DNA of 64,000 nucleotides from Rhizobium sp. CF080 (GTDB lineage Bacteria > Pseudomonadota > Alphaproteobacteria > Rhizobiales > Rhizobiaceae): contig NZ_AKKC02000008.1 of NCBI RefSeq assembly GCF_000282095.2, positions 496,001 through 560,000 on the forward strand. Reading direction: 5' to 3'. A program made the translations under genes and the position numbers. How positions within the stretch are numbered: the stretch's first letter is position 1; each line of letters begins with the position of its first letter. Below are positions 34,514 to 43,011 of this stretch, piece by piece. The notes beneath the pieces are model-generated. The model saw only the letters and a program-made list of their open reading frames with translations, searched no databases and was not told where the DNA came from.

Positions 34514-36223
34514 ATGCGCGGGATGTTTAGAATTTCGCGGTTTTTCCCGACGGCGCCGATCGGTGCCTATCTGGTCGCTCTGGCGGCTGGCGTCGCATTG
34601 CCATTGCTGATCTTCGTCGGTTATCTGATGATGGAGCTGGAGGCGAACGAGCGGGAAATTCTCGCGGGCGAAACCGCCGAGGATGCTCAGCTCATCGCCC
34701 GCTCGATCGATCGCGAACTGCAGGACATGGCGACGACGCTGAGGTTGCTGGTGACCTCGCCGGAACTTGAGGCGGGCGACCTTCGCGCTTTCCACAACCG
34801 GACCCAGAACAGCCTCCGCTCCAATTCTCTCTATATTCTCGTCGTCAATGCGGACGGCCAGCAACGGCTCAACACCCGCGTTCCGTTCGAGACGCCGCTC
34901 GGCAAGATCTCCAACATGCCTGCGCTCCAATCCGCTCTGAGCAGCGGCGTGACCGAGGTCTCCAACGTCTTTTTCGGCAACACCAGCGGCAAGCATGTCT
35001 TCAACATCACGATGCCCCTGGCCAGGGAGATTTCCTATTCGGGTTCCGCGATGATCATGACGCAGAATGCCGAGGACCTGCAGAAGCTCATCTCGACGGA
35101 AGGTCTTCCGGCCGGCTGGTCGGTAGCGGTCATCGACGGAGCGGGGCAGGTGGTGACCTCGCTCGGCGCCCATGCGCTCAGTTCCGGTACGCCGTTTCCG
35201 TCCGATACGCTCAAGCTGATGACGGGCTTCAAGGGCACGATCGAGGATGTCGACGGCGACCGCCGGCAAATGTACGGTTACGCGCAGATCACCGGCTGGA
35301 CCTGGAAGGCGGTCGTCTGGGGGCCGATTGATGCGGCGCAGGCGAGTATTCTCACCACGTGGCGGCAGTTGATCGCCGGCGGCGCCATCTTCCTTGCCGT
35401 GGGCATGCTGATCGCCTGGCTCGTCGGCCGCCAGCTTCGCATCCCGATCCGGCAGATCGCCGAAATGGCGGAGAGGATCGGCAAGGGCGAAATCGTCTCT
35501 CCGGTGGAGACGAAGATCCGCGAGGCCAACCAGGTCGCGGTAGCACTTTCGAATGCCTCCTTCGACCGCAGCGAGGCGGAAGACCGGATCCACCTTATCC
35601 TGCATGAGCTGGTGCATCGTACCAAGAACATCCTCACGCTGATCCAGGCGATGATGCGCCAGTTGTCGCGCCAGGACACCACGATGGAGGAATTCCAGAA
35701 GGCGATCAGCACCCGTCTCCAGGGCCTTGGCAAGTCGATCGAGGCGCTGGCGAAGGAACAGTGGGCCGGGGTCTCGATCCGCCGGGTCATCGAAATCCAC
35801 ATGAGTACATTCGCGGATGCGGCCGACCGCGTCCAGATGCAGGGCGCGGACTTCATCCTGAAAGCCGAAGCAGTGCAGAATTTCGGACTGATCCTCCACG
35901 AGCTTGCGACCAACTCGGTGAAATATGGCGCGCTTTCCGTGCCGCGGGGCGAGGTGCACATCGCCTGGAAGGACCTGATTGACGAAGACGATGGCGAGAG
36001 CCGGCTGGAACTGGTCTGGGAAGAGAAGAACGGTCCTGCGGTTCGCGAGCCTTCCCGTACCGGGTTCGGCACGACGATCATCAAGCGCCATGCAGCCGCG
36101 GCTTTTGCGGGCCATGTCGAGGTGGACTTCCGCAAGGAGGGGCTTTGCTGGACCTTGAACGCGCCGCGCGCTTCCTTCGAAAGAGGCGAGGGCGCCGAAA
36201 GCCTCAAGGACATTGCCGTCTAG
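34514..36223 (+). CDS. HWE/HisKA_2-type sensor histidine kinase with periplasmic sensor
   Basis: 569 residues. A first membrane helix at about 18-42, a Cache-like periplasmic domain (about 45-265), a second helix near 280-302, a HAMP region (RQLRIPIRQIAEMAERIGKGE), then the phospho-acceptor region LHELVHRTKNILTLIQAMMRQ with His near 368, and an ATPase with ILHELATNSVKYGAL and LVWEEKNGP, the WxE element of HWE kinases. Kinases of this group feed PhyR in the alphaproteobacterial general stress response, so this may be an input kinase of the surrounding regulon (inference). No receiver gene is adjacent. Confidence 0.87.
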   Translation: MRGMFRISRFFPTAPIGAYLVALAAGVALPLLIFVGYLMMELEANEREILAGETAEDAQLIARSIDRELQDMATTLRLLVTSPELEAGDLRAFHNRTQNSLRSNSLYILVVNADGQQRLNTRVPFETPLGKISNMPALQSALSSGVTEVSNVFFGNTSGKHVFNITMPLAREISYSGSAMIMTQNAEDLQKLISTEGLPAGWSVAVIDGAGQVVTSLGAHALSSGTPFPSDTLKLMTGFKGTIEDVDGDRRQMYGYAQITGWTWKAVVWGPIDAAQASILTTWRQLIAGGAIFLAVGMLIAWLVGRQLRIPIRQIAEMAERIGKGEIVSPVETKIREANQVAVALSNASFDRSEAEDRIHLILHELVHRTKNILTLIQAMMRQLSRQDTTMEEFQKAISTRLQGLGKSIEALAKEQWAGVSIRRVIEIHMSTFADAADRVQMQGADFILKAEAVQNFGLILHELATNSVKYGALSVPRGEVHIAWKDLIDEDDGESRLELVWEEKNGPAVREPSRTGFGTTIIKRHAAAAFAGHVEVDFRKEGLCWTLNAPRASFERGEGAESLKDIAV

Positions 36224-36243
36224 CTGTTGTGATCGGCAGCGCC

Positions 36244-36269
36244 GGAACGAAGGAGCGGTCCTTGCCGTT
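36244..36269 (+). promoter_or_regulatory. EcfG-type promoter for topoisomerase IB
   Basis: GGAAC (36244-36248), 17 bases, CGTT (36266-36269): exact consensus. Transcription would begin about 36276, only a few bases before ATG 36279, giving an almost leaderless message. Confidence 0.7.
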
Positions 36270-36278
36270 TGATTGGCC

Positions 36279-37385
36279 ATGGACGCCATGCTCACCACCA
36301 TCGACATCGATCAAGATTCCCTGAAAACCATCGGCCTTACTTATGTCAGCGATACGGAGCCCGGTATCCGCCGGCTCAAACGCGGCAAGGGCTTCACCTA
36401 CCGTCTGCCGGACGGCACCCTGCTTGCCGATCCGGAGCATCGCTTGCGGATCTCTTCACTTGGGCTGCCGCCCGCCTATGAGAATGTCTGGATCTGCCTC
36501 GATCCGCGCGGGCACCTGCAGGCCACCGGTTACGATTCCCGCGGCCGCAAGCAGTATCGCTATCATGTCGACTGGCAGAACTTCCGCAGCGAGCGCAAGT
36601 TCGATCAGCTCGTCCGGTTCGGCGAAGCTTTGCCGCGCATCCGCCGCAAGGCGAAACGCGATCTGGAACTCGGCCTCGACAAGTCCGATGCGGTGATCGC
36701 CGCGCTGGTGGCGCTGATGGACGCGACCCATCTGCGGGTCGGCAACCGTCTCTACGCCAAGGAGAACAAGACCTATGGCGCGACAACGCTCCTGAAACGC
36801 CACATGACGCTGTCAGGCGAGGCGATTATGCTGCGCTTCGTCGCCAAGGGTGGTCAGCGTGTCCAGCACACGCTGAAACATCCCCGTCTGCAACGCATTT
36901 TCGAGGAGATCGCCGACCTGCCGGGTCGGCAGCTGTTTTCCTGGCCGGACGAGCAGGGCGTGCCGCATGCGATCGATTCAGGCCGGCTGAACGCCTATCT
37001 CGCCAAGGCGGCTGGGTTTGCGGTTTCGGCCAAGACCTTCCGCACCTGGGGCGGCAGTCTCGCTGCCTTGATGGCAGCCTGGGAGGTGGTGGAAGAAGAG
37101 GGCAGGCGCCCGAAGATCAAGGCGATGTGCAAGGCGGCGTCGCATGCCTTGCACAACACGCCGGCTGTCTGTCGGTCGAGCTATATCCATCCGAGCATTC
37201 TTGCTCTGTCAGAGGACGTTTCGCCGCTGGAAAAGGTGATGAGGAATAAGGCGGTGTTGAACGGGCCAAAGGAGTTGCGTGCCAACGAACGGCGGCTCCT
37301 GGCTTTCCTCAAGGAAGTCTCGGCAACTTGCGCGACGACCGCCCGCGAGGAGGTTGCGGGCGGCCGGGACCAGGTTTGCGTTTAA
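36279..37385 (+). CDS. Bacterial type IB DNA topoisomerase (poxvirus-like)
   Basis: 368 residues. The fold is shown by FTYRLPDGTLL, SLGLPPAYENVWIC, the catalytic Arg region LMDATHLRVGNRLYAKENKTYGATTL near residue 155, FRTWGGSLAA, and the C-terminal catalytic Tyr in CRSSYIHPSIL near residue 303. It relaxes supercoils through a 3'-phosphotyrosine link. Bacterial TopIB genes are sporadic. The frame opens at TTG 36273 but the EcfG promoter places the RNA start after that codon; ATG 36279 or 36288 is therefore chosen, without a classical ribosome site. Confidence 0.9.
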   Translation: MDAMLTTIDIDQDSLKTIGLTYVSDTEPGIRRLKRGKGFTYRLPDGTLLADPEHRLRISSLGLPPAYENVWICLDPRGHLQATGYDSRGRKQYRYHVDWQNFRSERKFDQLVRFGEALPRIRRKAKRDLELGLDKSDAVIAALVALMDATHLRVGNRLYAKENKTYGATTLLKRHMTLSGEAIMLRFVAKGGQRVQHTLKHPRLQRIFEEIADLPGRQLFSWPDEQGVPHAIDSGRLNAYLAKAAGFAVSAKTFRTWGGSLAALMAAWEVVEEEGRRPKIKAMCKAASHALHNTPAVCRSSYIHPSILALSEDVSPLEKVMRNKAVLNGPKELRANERRLLAFLKEVSATCATTAREEVAGGRDQVCV

Positions 37386-37386
37386 G

Positions 37387-37947
37387 TTACGCTGCCCGGC
37401 GATTTTGGCGTTCTTCCTGGACTTCCTCGACGATCTTCGCCACGAATTGCGGCAGATCTTCCGGCGAGCGCGAGGTGATGATGCCGTTGTCGACCACCAC
37501 AGCCTCATCCTTCCAGGATGCGCCGGCGTTGCGGATATCGGTGCGGATCGAACGATAGGATGTCGCCTTGCGGCCGCGAAGTGCATCGGCTTCCACCAGC
37601 AGCCAAGGGCCATGGCAGATTGCCGCGACCGGCTTGCCGCTTTTGACGAAATCGCGCACGACCTTCATCGCGTCTTCGTTGTTCCGCAGGATGTCGGGGT
37701 TGATCTGGCCGCCCGGCAGAACGAGGGCATCGAAGTCCTCCGCCTTGACGTCCCTGGCTTCCAGATCGACCGGGACGCTGTCACCCCAGTCCTTTTTGTC
37801 CCAGCTCTTGATCTCGCCTGCCTTGATGGAGGCGATCTTGACCTCGGCCCCGCGTTTTCTCAGTTCCTCCATGGGGACGCGCAGCTCCGACCGTTCGTAG
37901 CCGTCGGCCGCGAGGATCAGGATGTTGGCGGACTCGATGGTGGTCAT
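37387..37947 (-). CDS. DJ-1/PfpI-family type 1 glutamine-amidotransferase-like stress protein
   Basis: 186 residues. Family marks are ILILAADGYERSEL at the start, the Glu of the triad there, DALVLPGGQINPD in the middle, and the nucleophile elbow VAAICHGPWLLVEA with Cys near residue 103 followed by His. PfpI/YhbO-type proteins act in protection from stress or glycation (deglycase/protease claims vary). AAGGAGACC precedes ATG 37947; the 12-codon upstream frame is discarded. It is convergent with topoisomerase IB, and the 65-residue gene lies upstream on the same strand, probably sharing the EcfG promoter at 38260. Confidence 0.9.
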   Translation of the reverse strand: MTTIESANILILAADGYERSELRVPMEELRKRGAEVKIASIKAGEIKSWDKKDWGDSVPVDLEARDVKAEDFDALVLPGGQINPDILRNNEDAMKVVRDFVKSGKPVAAICHGPWLLVEADALRGRKATSYRSIRTDIRNAGASWKDEAVVVDNGIITSRSPEDLPQFVAKIVEEVQEERQNRRAA

Positions 37948-38010
37948 TCTGGTCTCCTTTTGTTGGACAGTCTGGTCGTTCAAAATCTTTTCTGGGTGGA
38001 ACCGACGGCT

Positions 38011-38208
38011 TCAAAGCCGACCGGTCGAAAGGTCCCGGCCGTTGATGGAGGCGGGGACGCTGATTTCTTCGCGGGGTGACTTGGGCAAAGGAAGAACCAC
38101 GGCACCGGGTACGACGACCTGCAGTTCTTCCGGATGGGCCACGGCAAACGTCTTCTTCTGCTGAGTGCCGGTGAGCCTGTTTCTGAGCATTTTTAGAAAG
38201 TGTCTCAT
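38011..38208 (-). CDS. Small protein of 65 residues, unknown function
   Basis: Begins MRHFLKMLRNRLTGTQQKK, a basic amphipathic stretch, followed by a region rich in Val and Pro (LQVVVPGAVVLPLPKSP). No family recognised. GGGAGA precedes ATG 38208 and an EcfG-type promoter lies about 50 bases upstream, supporting a real gene. The PfpI-type gene follows 63 bases downstream on the same strand. Confidence 0.55.
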   Translation of the reverse strand: MRHFLKMLRNRLTGTQQKKTFAVAHPEELQVVVPGAVVLPLPKSPREEISVPASINGRDLSTGRL

Positions 38209-38259
38209 GATTTTCTCCCGTCGCGAAAGCTGGGCGGTTGGCCCGTTCACAGGGGAGCA

Positions 38260-38284
38260 AACCCATCGCAAAAGGATTCGTTCC
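38260..38284 (-). promoter_or_regulatory. EcfG-type promoter for the 65-residue gene and PfpI-type gene
   Basis: Minus strand GGAAC (38284-38280), 16 bases, GGTT (38263-38260). It is divergent from the oxidase-operon promoter at 38325. Confidence 0.6.
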
Positions 38285-38324
38285 ATCTTTTTCACAGTCG
38301 GTTACATAAAGTTATCCGGCGGCT

Positions 38325-38349
38325 GGAACAAAATCCCGGGCAGCACGTT
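38325..38349 (+). promoter_or_regulatory. EcfG-type promoter for the cytochrome oxidase operon
   Basis: GGAAC (38325-38329), 16 bases, CGTT (38346-38349): exact consensus, about 55 bases upstream of the chosen coxB start. Confidence 0.65.
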
Positions 38350-38409
38350 CGGGCCCGAATGTTTTCGCGGCTCTTCGGCTGCGGATTGGACCTGCCGGGT
38401 ACATGTCGG

Positions 38410-39480
38410 ATGAATGATGACCGCTTGACCGGCTGCAGCCGGCCAATCCGATCAAGACGCAGTTTCAGACGGCAAGGCGTCCCGGGCGGCCCCCGGCAGA
38501 AGACTCGGCCGAGTTTCTTCATCCTCATCCTCTGTCCGTTTCTTTCCGCCTGCTCCGGTGTCCAGTCGGCGCTCGATCCGGCGGGACGCGAAGCGGCGGA
38601 TGTCGCCACCCTGTTTTTCACGATGTTGATCGGCGGCGTGGCCATCTGGGCCGGCGTGGTCGGCATGCTGTTCTATGCGGTGCGCAAGAGGCAGGTGCAT
38701 TCCGAAAAGGCGGCAGCGCGGGTCATTCTCTGGTGCGGCGCGCTCCTGCCGACTGTCATCCTCGCGTCCCTGCTCTCCTACGCGGTCTGGCTGATGCCGA
38801 ATGTCCGCCCCTGGTTCGGGGGCGCGGACGGCGGCATGCGCCGTATCGACGTCACCGGCGAGCAGTTCTGGTGGCGGGTCCGGTATCTGGAAGAAGGCGG
38901 CCAACCGGCGTTCGAGACGGCCAACGAGGTGCGTATTCCTGTGGGCGAGCGCGTCGTCTTTTCGCTGAAATCGCCCGATGTCATCCATTCCTTCTGGATC
39001 CCCGTGCTCGGCGGCAAGATGGACATGATCCCTGGCCGCGAGAACCGGCTGACGCTGCTCGCCGAAAAGCCCGGCATCTATCGCGGCGTCTGCGCCGAAT
39101 TCTGCGGAGCCTCGCATGCGCTGATGGCCTTCACCGTGCTCGCCATGGAGCGCCAAGCCTTCGAGGATTGGATCGCGGCGCGGCGGGCTTCGTCCGGCGC
39201 TCGGGATGCCGAAGGGCTCGCGTCCTTTCTCCGCCACGGCTGTTCCGCCTGCCACGCGATCTCCGGCACGCAAGCGCGTGGCACGATCGGGCCGGATCTC
39301 ACTGCCTTCGGCGAGCGCGGCTCGGTGGGAGCGGGGACGCGGCCTAATCTGGAAGAGCATATCGCGAGCTTCATCCGCGATGCGGGGAAGATCAAACCGG
39401 AAGCCCGCATGCCGCATTTTTCCATGCTGCCGGATGCTGAAATCGAGCGGATTGCCGCCTATCTGAAGGGGCTCAGATGA
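38410..39480 (+). CDS. coxB: Cytochrome c oxidase subunit II with C-terminal cytochrome c domain
   Basis: 356 residues from ATG 38410. The N-terminus has a lipoprotein-like signal ending FLSAC, then two membrane helices (about 70-90 and 110-135). The cupredoxin domain holds the CuA ligands in RGVCAEFCGASHALM near residue 230, and the C-terminal domain has one haem c site, CSACH, near residue 280. This is the caa3-type subunit II, which accepts electrons through its own haem. The open frame extends 70 codons upstream, but the EcfG promoter lies inside that stretch. ATGA overlap couples it to the next gene. Confidence 0.9.
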   Translation: MNDDRLTGCSRPIRSRRSFRRQGVPGGPRQKTRPSFFILILCPFLSACSGVQSALDPAGREAADVATLFFTMLIGGVAIWAGVVGMLFYAVRKRQVHSEKAAARVILWCGALLPTVILASLLSYAVWLMPNVRPWFGGADGGMRRIDVTGEQFWWRVRYLEEGGQPAFETANEVRIPVGERVVFSLKSPDVIHSFWIPVLGGKMDMIPGRENRLTLLAEKPGIYRGVCAEFCGASHALMAFTVLAMERQAFEDWIAARRASSGARDAEGLASFLRHGCSACHAISGTQARGTIGPDLTAFGERGSVGAGTRPNLEEHIASFIRDAGKIKPEARMPHFSMLPDAEIERIAAYLKGLR

Positions 39481-41993
39481 CCGTGGAACTCGGCAATTTT
39501 TCGCCGGAAGAGCGCACGGCGCAGGAGGAGCGGCTCCGCAAGGTGTGGGAAACGCCGAAGGGCATCCGCTACTGGACGTCGGTCAACAACAGCGAGATCG
39601 GCCTCTGGTACGGCGTCACCGCCTTCGCCTTCATGCTGTTCGCCGGCCTGCTCGGGCTTTTGATGCGCCTGCAACTGGCGGTGCCCGAGAACGATTTCAT
39701 CTCCGCGGAACTCTTCAACCAGGCCTTCACGCTGCATGGTACGGTGATGATGTTCCTGTTCGCCGTGCCGATCTTCGAGGCCGTGGCGATCTTCTTGTTG
39801 CCGTCGATGCTGGGCGCCCGGGAACTGCCGTTCCCGCGTCTGTCCGCCTTCGGTTTCTGGAGTTTTCTGATCGGCGGCGTCTTCGTCTGCGGCTCGATCT
39901 TTTTCAACGCGGCGCCGAATGCGGGCTGGTTCATGTATCCGCCGCTGGCGACCGACGACGAATATGCTGGCATCGGCGCGGATATCTGGCTGCTCGGCCT
40001 GTCCTTCATCGAGGTGGCGTCGATCGCCGCCGCCGTCGAAATCATCGTCGGCATCATGAAATGCCGGGCGCCCGGCATGCGCATCAACCTGATGCCGATG
40101 TTCGCCTGGTACCTCTTGATCGTCGCAGGCATGATCCTCTTCGCCTTCCCGCCGCTGATCGCCGGCGACATCCTGTTCGAGATGGAGCGGATGTTCGACT
40201 GGCCGTTCTTCGATGCGACGCGCGGCGGCGATCCGCTTCTCTGGCAGCACCTGTTCTGGATCTTCGGCCATCCGGAGGTCTATATCATCTTCCTGCCCGC
40301 CATCGCGCTGATGGCGATGATCGTTCCGACCTTCTCGCAGCGGCCGATCGTCGGTTATTCCTGGATCGTGCTCGCCGCTGTCGGCACCGGGTTCCTGAGC
40401 TTCGGGCTCTGGGTGCACCACATGTTCGCGACAGGCCTGCCACAGATCTCGCTCGCCTTCTTCTCGGCAGCGTCGGAGGCGGTCGCCATCCCGACCGGGG
40501 TGCAGATCTTCGTCTTCATCGCCACCATGCTCGCCGGCCGCGTCATTTTTTCGGTGCCGATGCTGTTCGGGGCAGGGGGACTGATCATCTTCGTGGTCGG
40601 CGGGCTGACCGGCGTCATGGTGGCGCTCGTCCCGTTCGACTGGCAGGCGCACGATACCTATTTCATCGTCGCCCACCTGCATTACGTACTGATCGGCGGC
40701 ATGCTGTTTCCGGTCGTTGCCGGTATCTATTATTACTTTCCCTTCGTGACGGGAAAGAAGCTCGGCGATGCCTGGGGCAAGGCCGCCTTCTGGCTGATGT
40801 TTGCGGGTTTCAACATCGCTTTCTTCCCCATGCACTTTTCCGGGCTGCGCGGCATGCCGCGACGCGTCTTCACTTATCCAGAAGGTATCGGCTGGGACTG
40901 GTTCAACCTCATCTCCACCATCGGCGCATTCATCTTCGCGGCGGGCGTCGCGACCGTTCTGATCGACATCTTTCGCCCGAAGCCGGAGCCTGAGGGGCGC
41001 AACCTCAATCCATGGAATTCGGGCACCCTCGAATGGACGAACGATCCGTCCGAAAGCTGGGGCATGCGCTCGGTGCCGATCATCACCAGCCGCTATCCGC
41101 TCTGGGACCAGCCTGACCTGCAGGCGGATATCGAGGCAGGGCGCTTCTATCTGCCGGATGCGAAATCAGGAAAACGCGAGACGCTGGTGACCTCGGTTCT
41201 CGATGCCGAGCCGATCCAGTGCCTGCGGGTCGGCGGCGTTTCCCATGTCACGATCATCGCGGCGCTGGCGCTGGGCGGTGTCTTCATCGCGCTGACGTTC
41301 AAATTGTGGATCACCACGATCGTCTTCGCGATCATCACTTTCATCGCGATTATCCATTGGCTCTGGAACGGAACCGCACCGATACCGGAAGCGCCGGAAA
41401 TCGATGTCGGGCTTGGGCTCAAATTGCCAGTCTACGTTTCAGGGCCGGCCTCGGTCGGCTGGTGGGCGATGTTCATCACCATGGTCGGTGACGGCACGGC
41501 CTTCGCAAGCCTGGTCTTCGGCTATTTCTTCTATTGGACCATCCACAATGACTTCACCACGATCGCGGACGGACCAGGCGTCCTGTGGCCGATGGTGGCG
41601 CTGGTGCTCTACGTCTTCGCCTGGGGCCTGACACTCCTGGCGCGTGAACTCAACGAGAAAGGCCCAACAGGTGCGCGGTTGGCACTCGTGGCAGCCTTTG
41701 CCGTCGCGGTCGCCGCCTCGCTGGCAGGTCTTGTCGGTCCCTATGTCCACGCCATGGATCCCACAGCGCACGTCTATCCCGCGATTGTCTGGATCGTCGC
41801 GATCTGGACGGTCACGCATGGTGTGGTCGGCGCGATCATGCAGGCCTATTGCCTGGCACGCAGCCTTGCCGGCCGGATGACTGCCGAATACGATCAGGAC
41901 ATCCGCAACGTCACGCTCTACTGGCATTTCATGGCCTTTACCGCCGTCGTCACCTTCGTGGTCCTCGGCCTGTTTCCATTGGTAAGCACATGA
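39477..41993 (+). CDS. Cytochrome c oxidase subunit I-III fusion
   Basis: 838 residues. Residues 1 to about 550 are the haem-copper subunit I: LHGTVMMFLFAVPIFE (low-spin haem His), IFGHPEVYIIFLP (CuB His and cross-linked Tyr), WVHHMFATG (two CuB His) and AHLHYVLIGG (haem ligands; the usual HFHYV reads HLHYV). Residues about 590-838 give five or more helices of subunit III, with WTIHNDFTT and WHFMAFTAVVTFVVL. I-III fusions occur in caa3-type oxidases. It catalyses oxygen reduction coupled to proton pumping in the inner membrane. Both ends overlap neighbouring genes by four bases. Confidence 0.92.
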   Translation: MTVELGNFSPEERTAQEERLRKVWETPKGIRYWTSVNNSEIGLWYGVTAFAFMLFAGLLGLLMRLQLAVPENDFISAELFNQAFTLHGTVMMFLFAVPIFEAVAIFLLPSMLGARELPFPRLSAFGFWSFLIGGVFVCGSIFFNAAPNAGWFMYPPLATDDEYAGIGADIWLLGLSFIEVASIAAAVEIIVGIMKCRAPGMRINLMPMFAWYLLIVAGMILFAFPPLIAGDILFEMERMFDWPFFDATRGGDPLLWQHLFWIFGHPEVYIIFLPAIALMAMIVPTFSQRPIVGYSWIVLAAVGTGFLSFGLWVHHMFATGLPQISLAFFSAASEAVAIPTGVQIFVFIATMLAGRVIFSVPMLFGAGGLIIFVVGGLTGVMVALVPFDWQAHDTYFIVAHLHYVLIGGMLFPVVAGIYYYFPFVTGKKLGDAWGKAAFWLMFAGFNIAFFPMHFSGLRGMPRRVFTYPEGIGWDWFNLISTIGAFIFAAGVATVLIDIFRPKPEPEGRNLNPWNSGTLEWTNDPSESWGMRSVPIITSRYPLWDQPDLQADIEAGRFYLPDAKSGKRETLVTSVLDAEPIQCLRVGGVSHVTIIAALALGGVFIALTFKLWITTIVFAIITFIAIIHWLWNGTAPIPEAPEIDVGLGLKLPVYVSGPASVGWWAMFITMVGDGTAFASLVFGYFFYWTIHNDFTTIADGPGVLWPMVALVLYVFAWGLTLLARELNEKGPTGARLALVAAFAVAVAASLAGLVGPYVHAMDPTAHVYPAIVWIVAIWTVTHGVVGAIMQAYCLARSLAGRMTAEYDQDIRNVTLYWHFMAFTAVVTFVVLGLFPLVST

Positions 41994-42373
41994 AGAGCTT
42001 CATTCCGCGCGAGGTCGAAACCCTCTGGACCCTCTTCACCGCCCCGACCGTCTGGGCGCTGCATTTCATCGTCTGCTACGCAACGGTCGCGGTCTTCTGC
42101 GCCAAGGGCCTCGCTTCGGAGGTTTCGTTCGACACAGTGCGGATCGCGCTCGGCGTCATAACCGCGCTGGCGCTGGCGGTGATCGTGTTCTCTGCCTGGC
42201 TCGCCTGGCGGCAATGGGGTTTCGGCGCCGGCGATCCGCTCCATGACGAGGCGACCCGCCATGCCCGTACGCTGTTCCAGGGGTTCGCGACGCTGCTGCT
42301 GTCCGGCTTGAGCTTCGTCGCCGTCCTCTACATGGCGATCCCGATGATCTTCATCGCGGGGTGCCAGTCATGA
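41990..42373 (+). CDS. Small membrane protein of the oxidase operon, unknown function
   Basis: 127 residues with three hydrophobic helices (about 12-40, 52-74, 98-122). It begins MKSFIPREVETLWTLFTAPTVWALHFIVCY. I do not recognise a named family. It overlaps the I-III fusion gene upstream and the CtaG-like gene downstream, each by an ATGA junction, so it is locked into this operon and may serve as a subunit or assembly helper, in the place where a subunit IV would be found (inference). Confidence 0.75.
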   Translation: MKSFIPREVETLWTLFTAPTVWALHFIVCYATVAVFCAKGLASEVSFDTVRIALGVITALALAVIVFSAWLAWRQWGFGAGDPLHDEATRHARTLFQGFATLLLSGLSFVAVLYMAIPMIFIAGCQS

Positions 42374-43011
42374 GGAAGGCCGCGCTGATCAGCGGCCTGG
42401 TTGTGGTGTTTGCCCTCTGGGCCGTCCTGCTGCCGCTTGTAGACCGGTCATCCTTCTCGGTGCATATGATCGCCCATATGGGCGTCGTTGCGGGTGCGGC
42501 GCCGCTGATCGCCATCGGCCTGTCGGGGACGCGTTTCGATTTTTCCGCAAACCAGCGCTGGCTGACTCCGCTCACCGCTTCGCTTATCGAACTCTTCGCC
42601 GTCTGGATGTGGCATGTTCCTGCCCTGCGGGCTCTGCCGGAGACCTCGCCGTTTCTTGCGGCGCTGGAGCAAGTCGTCTTTCTGGCTGCAGGTCTTGCTC
42701 TCTGGCTCTCCTGCCTCGGCGGGGCGGCGACGGGCCGGGAGGAGCGGCGGCTTGCCGGCACGTTCGGCCTGCTCTTCACCTCCATGCACATGACGCTGCT
42801 TGGCGCGCTGCTGGCGCTTTCGCCGCGTGCGCTTTACGGTGAGGGCGAGGTGAGCTGTCTCGGCGTGACGCTTTCGGCGGCAGCGGATCAGCAGGCCGGC
42901 GGGGTTGTCATGCTGCTGGTCGGAGCGGTGGTCTATCTCGTCGGCGGCGTGGCGCTTCTCGCCCGCACGCTCAATGACCGGGTGCCGGAGCCTTCGGGGA
43001 GGAATGGCTGA
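42370..43011 (+). CDS. CtaG-like cytochrome c oxidase assembly protein (caa3_CtaG family)
   Basis: 213 residues with about six membrane helices and conserved His residues in MIAHMGVVAGAAPLIAIG, AVWMWHVPAL and FTSMHMTLLGALLALSP. These fit the caa3-type CtaG family, membrane proteins needed for making the oxidase; they differ from the copper chaperone Cox11 also called CtaG. ATG 42370 is used because it makes an ATGA overlap with the upstream gene; an in-frame GTG lies three codons earlier. The stop TGA shares its final A with the next ATG. Confidence 0.83.
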   Translation: MRKAALISGLVVVFALWAVLLPLVDRSSFSVHMIAHMGVVAGAAPLIAIGLSGTRFDFSANQRWLTPLTASLIELFAVWMWHVPALRALPETSPFLAALEQVVFLAAGLALWLSCLGGAATGREERRLAGTFGLLFTSMHMTLLGALLALSPRALYGEGEVSCLGVTLSAAADQQAGGVVMLLVGAVVYLVGGVALLARTLNDRVPEPSGRNG

